13,294 nt of DNA, taken from contig DAOWCM010000026.1 in assembly GCA_030639555.1 (NCBI GenBank), positions 1 through 13,294 of the forward strand, written 5' to 3'. This document shows, one piece after another, positions 13,087 through 13,294 of the stretch (the first letter of the stretch is position 1; each line of letters starts with the position of its first letter). Made by a program: the position numbers and the translations under genes. Source of the stretch: Candidatus Eiseniibacteriota bacterium (GTDB lineage: Bacteria; Joyebacterota; Joyebacteria; Joyebacterales; Joyebacteraceae). The notes beneath the pieces were generated by a model. That model was given only the letters and a program-made list of their open reading frames with translations. It was not told the origin of the DNA and made no database searches.

Positions 13087-13294
13087 ATGAGTGAGACGAC
13101 GAAACTGCGTCTGGACTCCGGGAGCTTCTCGAGTCTCTTTCAGGAGAGGCTGGCGGAGCTGTCGGGCCAGGACCTCTTCACCTGCTATCAGTGCGGGAAG
13201 TGCTCGGCGGGATGCCTGAGCGCCTCGGCCATGGACATCGCTCCGCACGCGGTGGTCCGCCTCGCCTGGCTGGGGCAGGAGGAGGAGCTGAGGA
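13087..13294 (+). CDS. hdrC: HdrC-like iron-sulfur subunit, cut by the window end
   Basis: The first 69 codons are inside the window. The motif C33-Y-Q-C36-G-K-C39-S-A-G-C43, followed by a short helix-like stretch and APHAVVRLAWLGQEEEL, is typical of the N-terminus of HdrC, which carries two [4Fe-4S] clusters and links HdrA to the catalytic HdrB. The second cluster motif must lie beyond the edge. GAGGGAG (13074-13080) is 6 bases before the ATG, and the gap from the flavoprotein gene is 30 bases. In comparable clusters hdrB follows hdrC; this is expected but not visible. Its position next to fumarate reductase-like genes mirrors the HdrBC-like portion of thiol:fumarate reductase. Confidence 0.88.
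   Translation, partial: MSETTKLRLDSGSFSSLFQERLAELSGQDLFTCYQCGKCSAGCLSASAMDIAPHAVVRLAWLGQEEELR

Overview
The window (about 60% GC or more, Shine-Dalgarno sites, NAD-type flavoproteins and an exported CxxCH haem-motif protein) looks like a piece of an anaerobic bacterium, probably uncultured. I cannot name the phylum from the sequence. No integrase, transposase, rRNA or CRISPR array is visible.

Layout. Positions 1-180 hold no supportable gene, only two GC-rich hairpins. Two genes follow on the minus strand: an exported CxxCH protein of unknown function (181-783) and, transcriptionally upstream of it, an atypical SDR/DUF2867 oxidoreductase (831-2351). A 484-base divergent intergenic region (2352-2835) contains a promoter-like pair, a degenerate tRNA-like cloverleaf with encoded CCA (2585-2665), and an 8+8 bp inverted repeat just ahead of a -10-like hexamer. 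From 2836 to the right edge, eight plus-strand genes lie close together (gaps 3-62 nt) and read as one operon.

The operon encodes a large soluble iron-sulfur flavoprotein system. Gene 1 is the N-terminal part of HdrA fused to a NuoE domain. Gene 2 is NuoF with extra ferredoxin clusters. Gene 3 is a NuoG-like ferredoxin domain fused to the C-terminal part of HdrA and then to a second, nearly complete HdrA module. Gene 4 is MvhD/FlpD. Gene 5 is an FrhB/FdhB-type Fe-S protein. Genes 6 and 7 are the iron-sulfur and flavoprotein subunits of a soluble fumarate reductase/succinate dehydrogenase of the thiol:fumarate reductase kind. Gene 8, cut by the window edge, is HdrC. Genes 1-3 supply an NADH-oxidising, HydABC-like module with HdrA modules where HydA would carry its H-cluster. 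MvhD would wire this to Hdr, and the SdhAB-like pair with HdrC (and presumably HdrB just outside) forms the other catalytic end.

The most notable point is that one HdrA appears to be split between genes 1 and 3, exactly at its inserted ferredoxin domain, with NuoE, NuoF and the NuoG-like N-terminus between the halves. My inference is a NAD(H)-linked, flavin-based bifurcating or confurcating complex coupled to fumarate/succinate or thiol/disulfide chemistry. Direction and substrates cannot be read from sequence.
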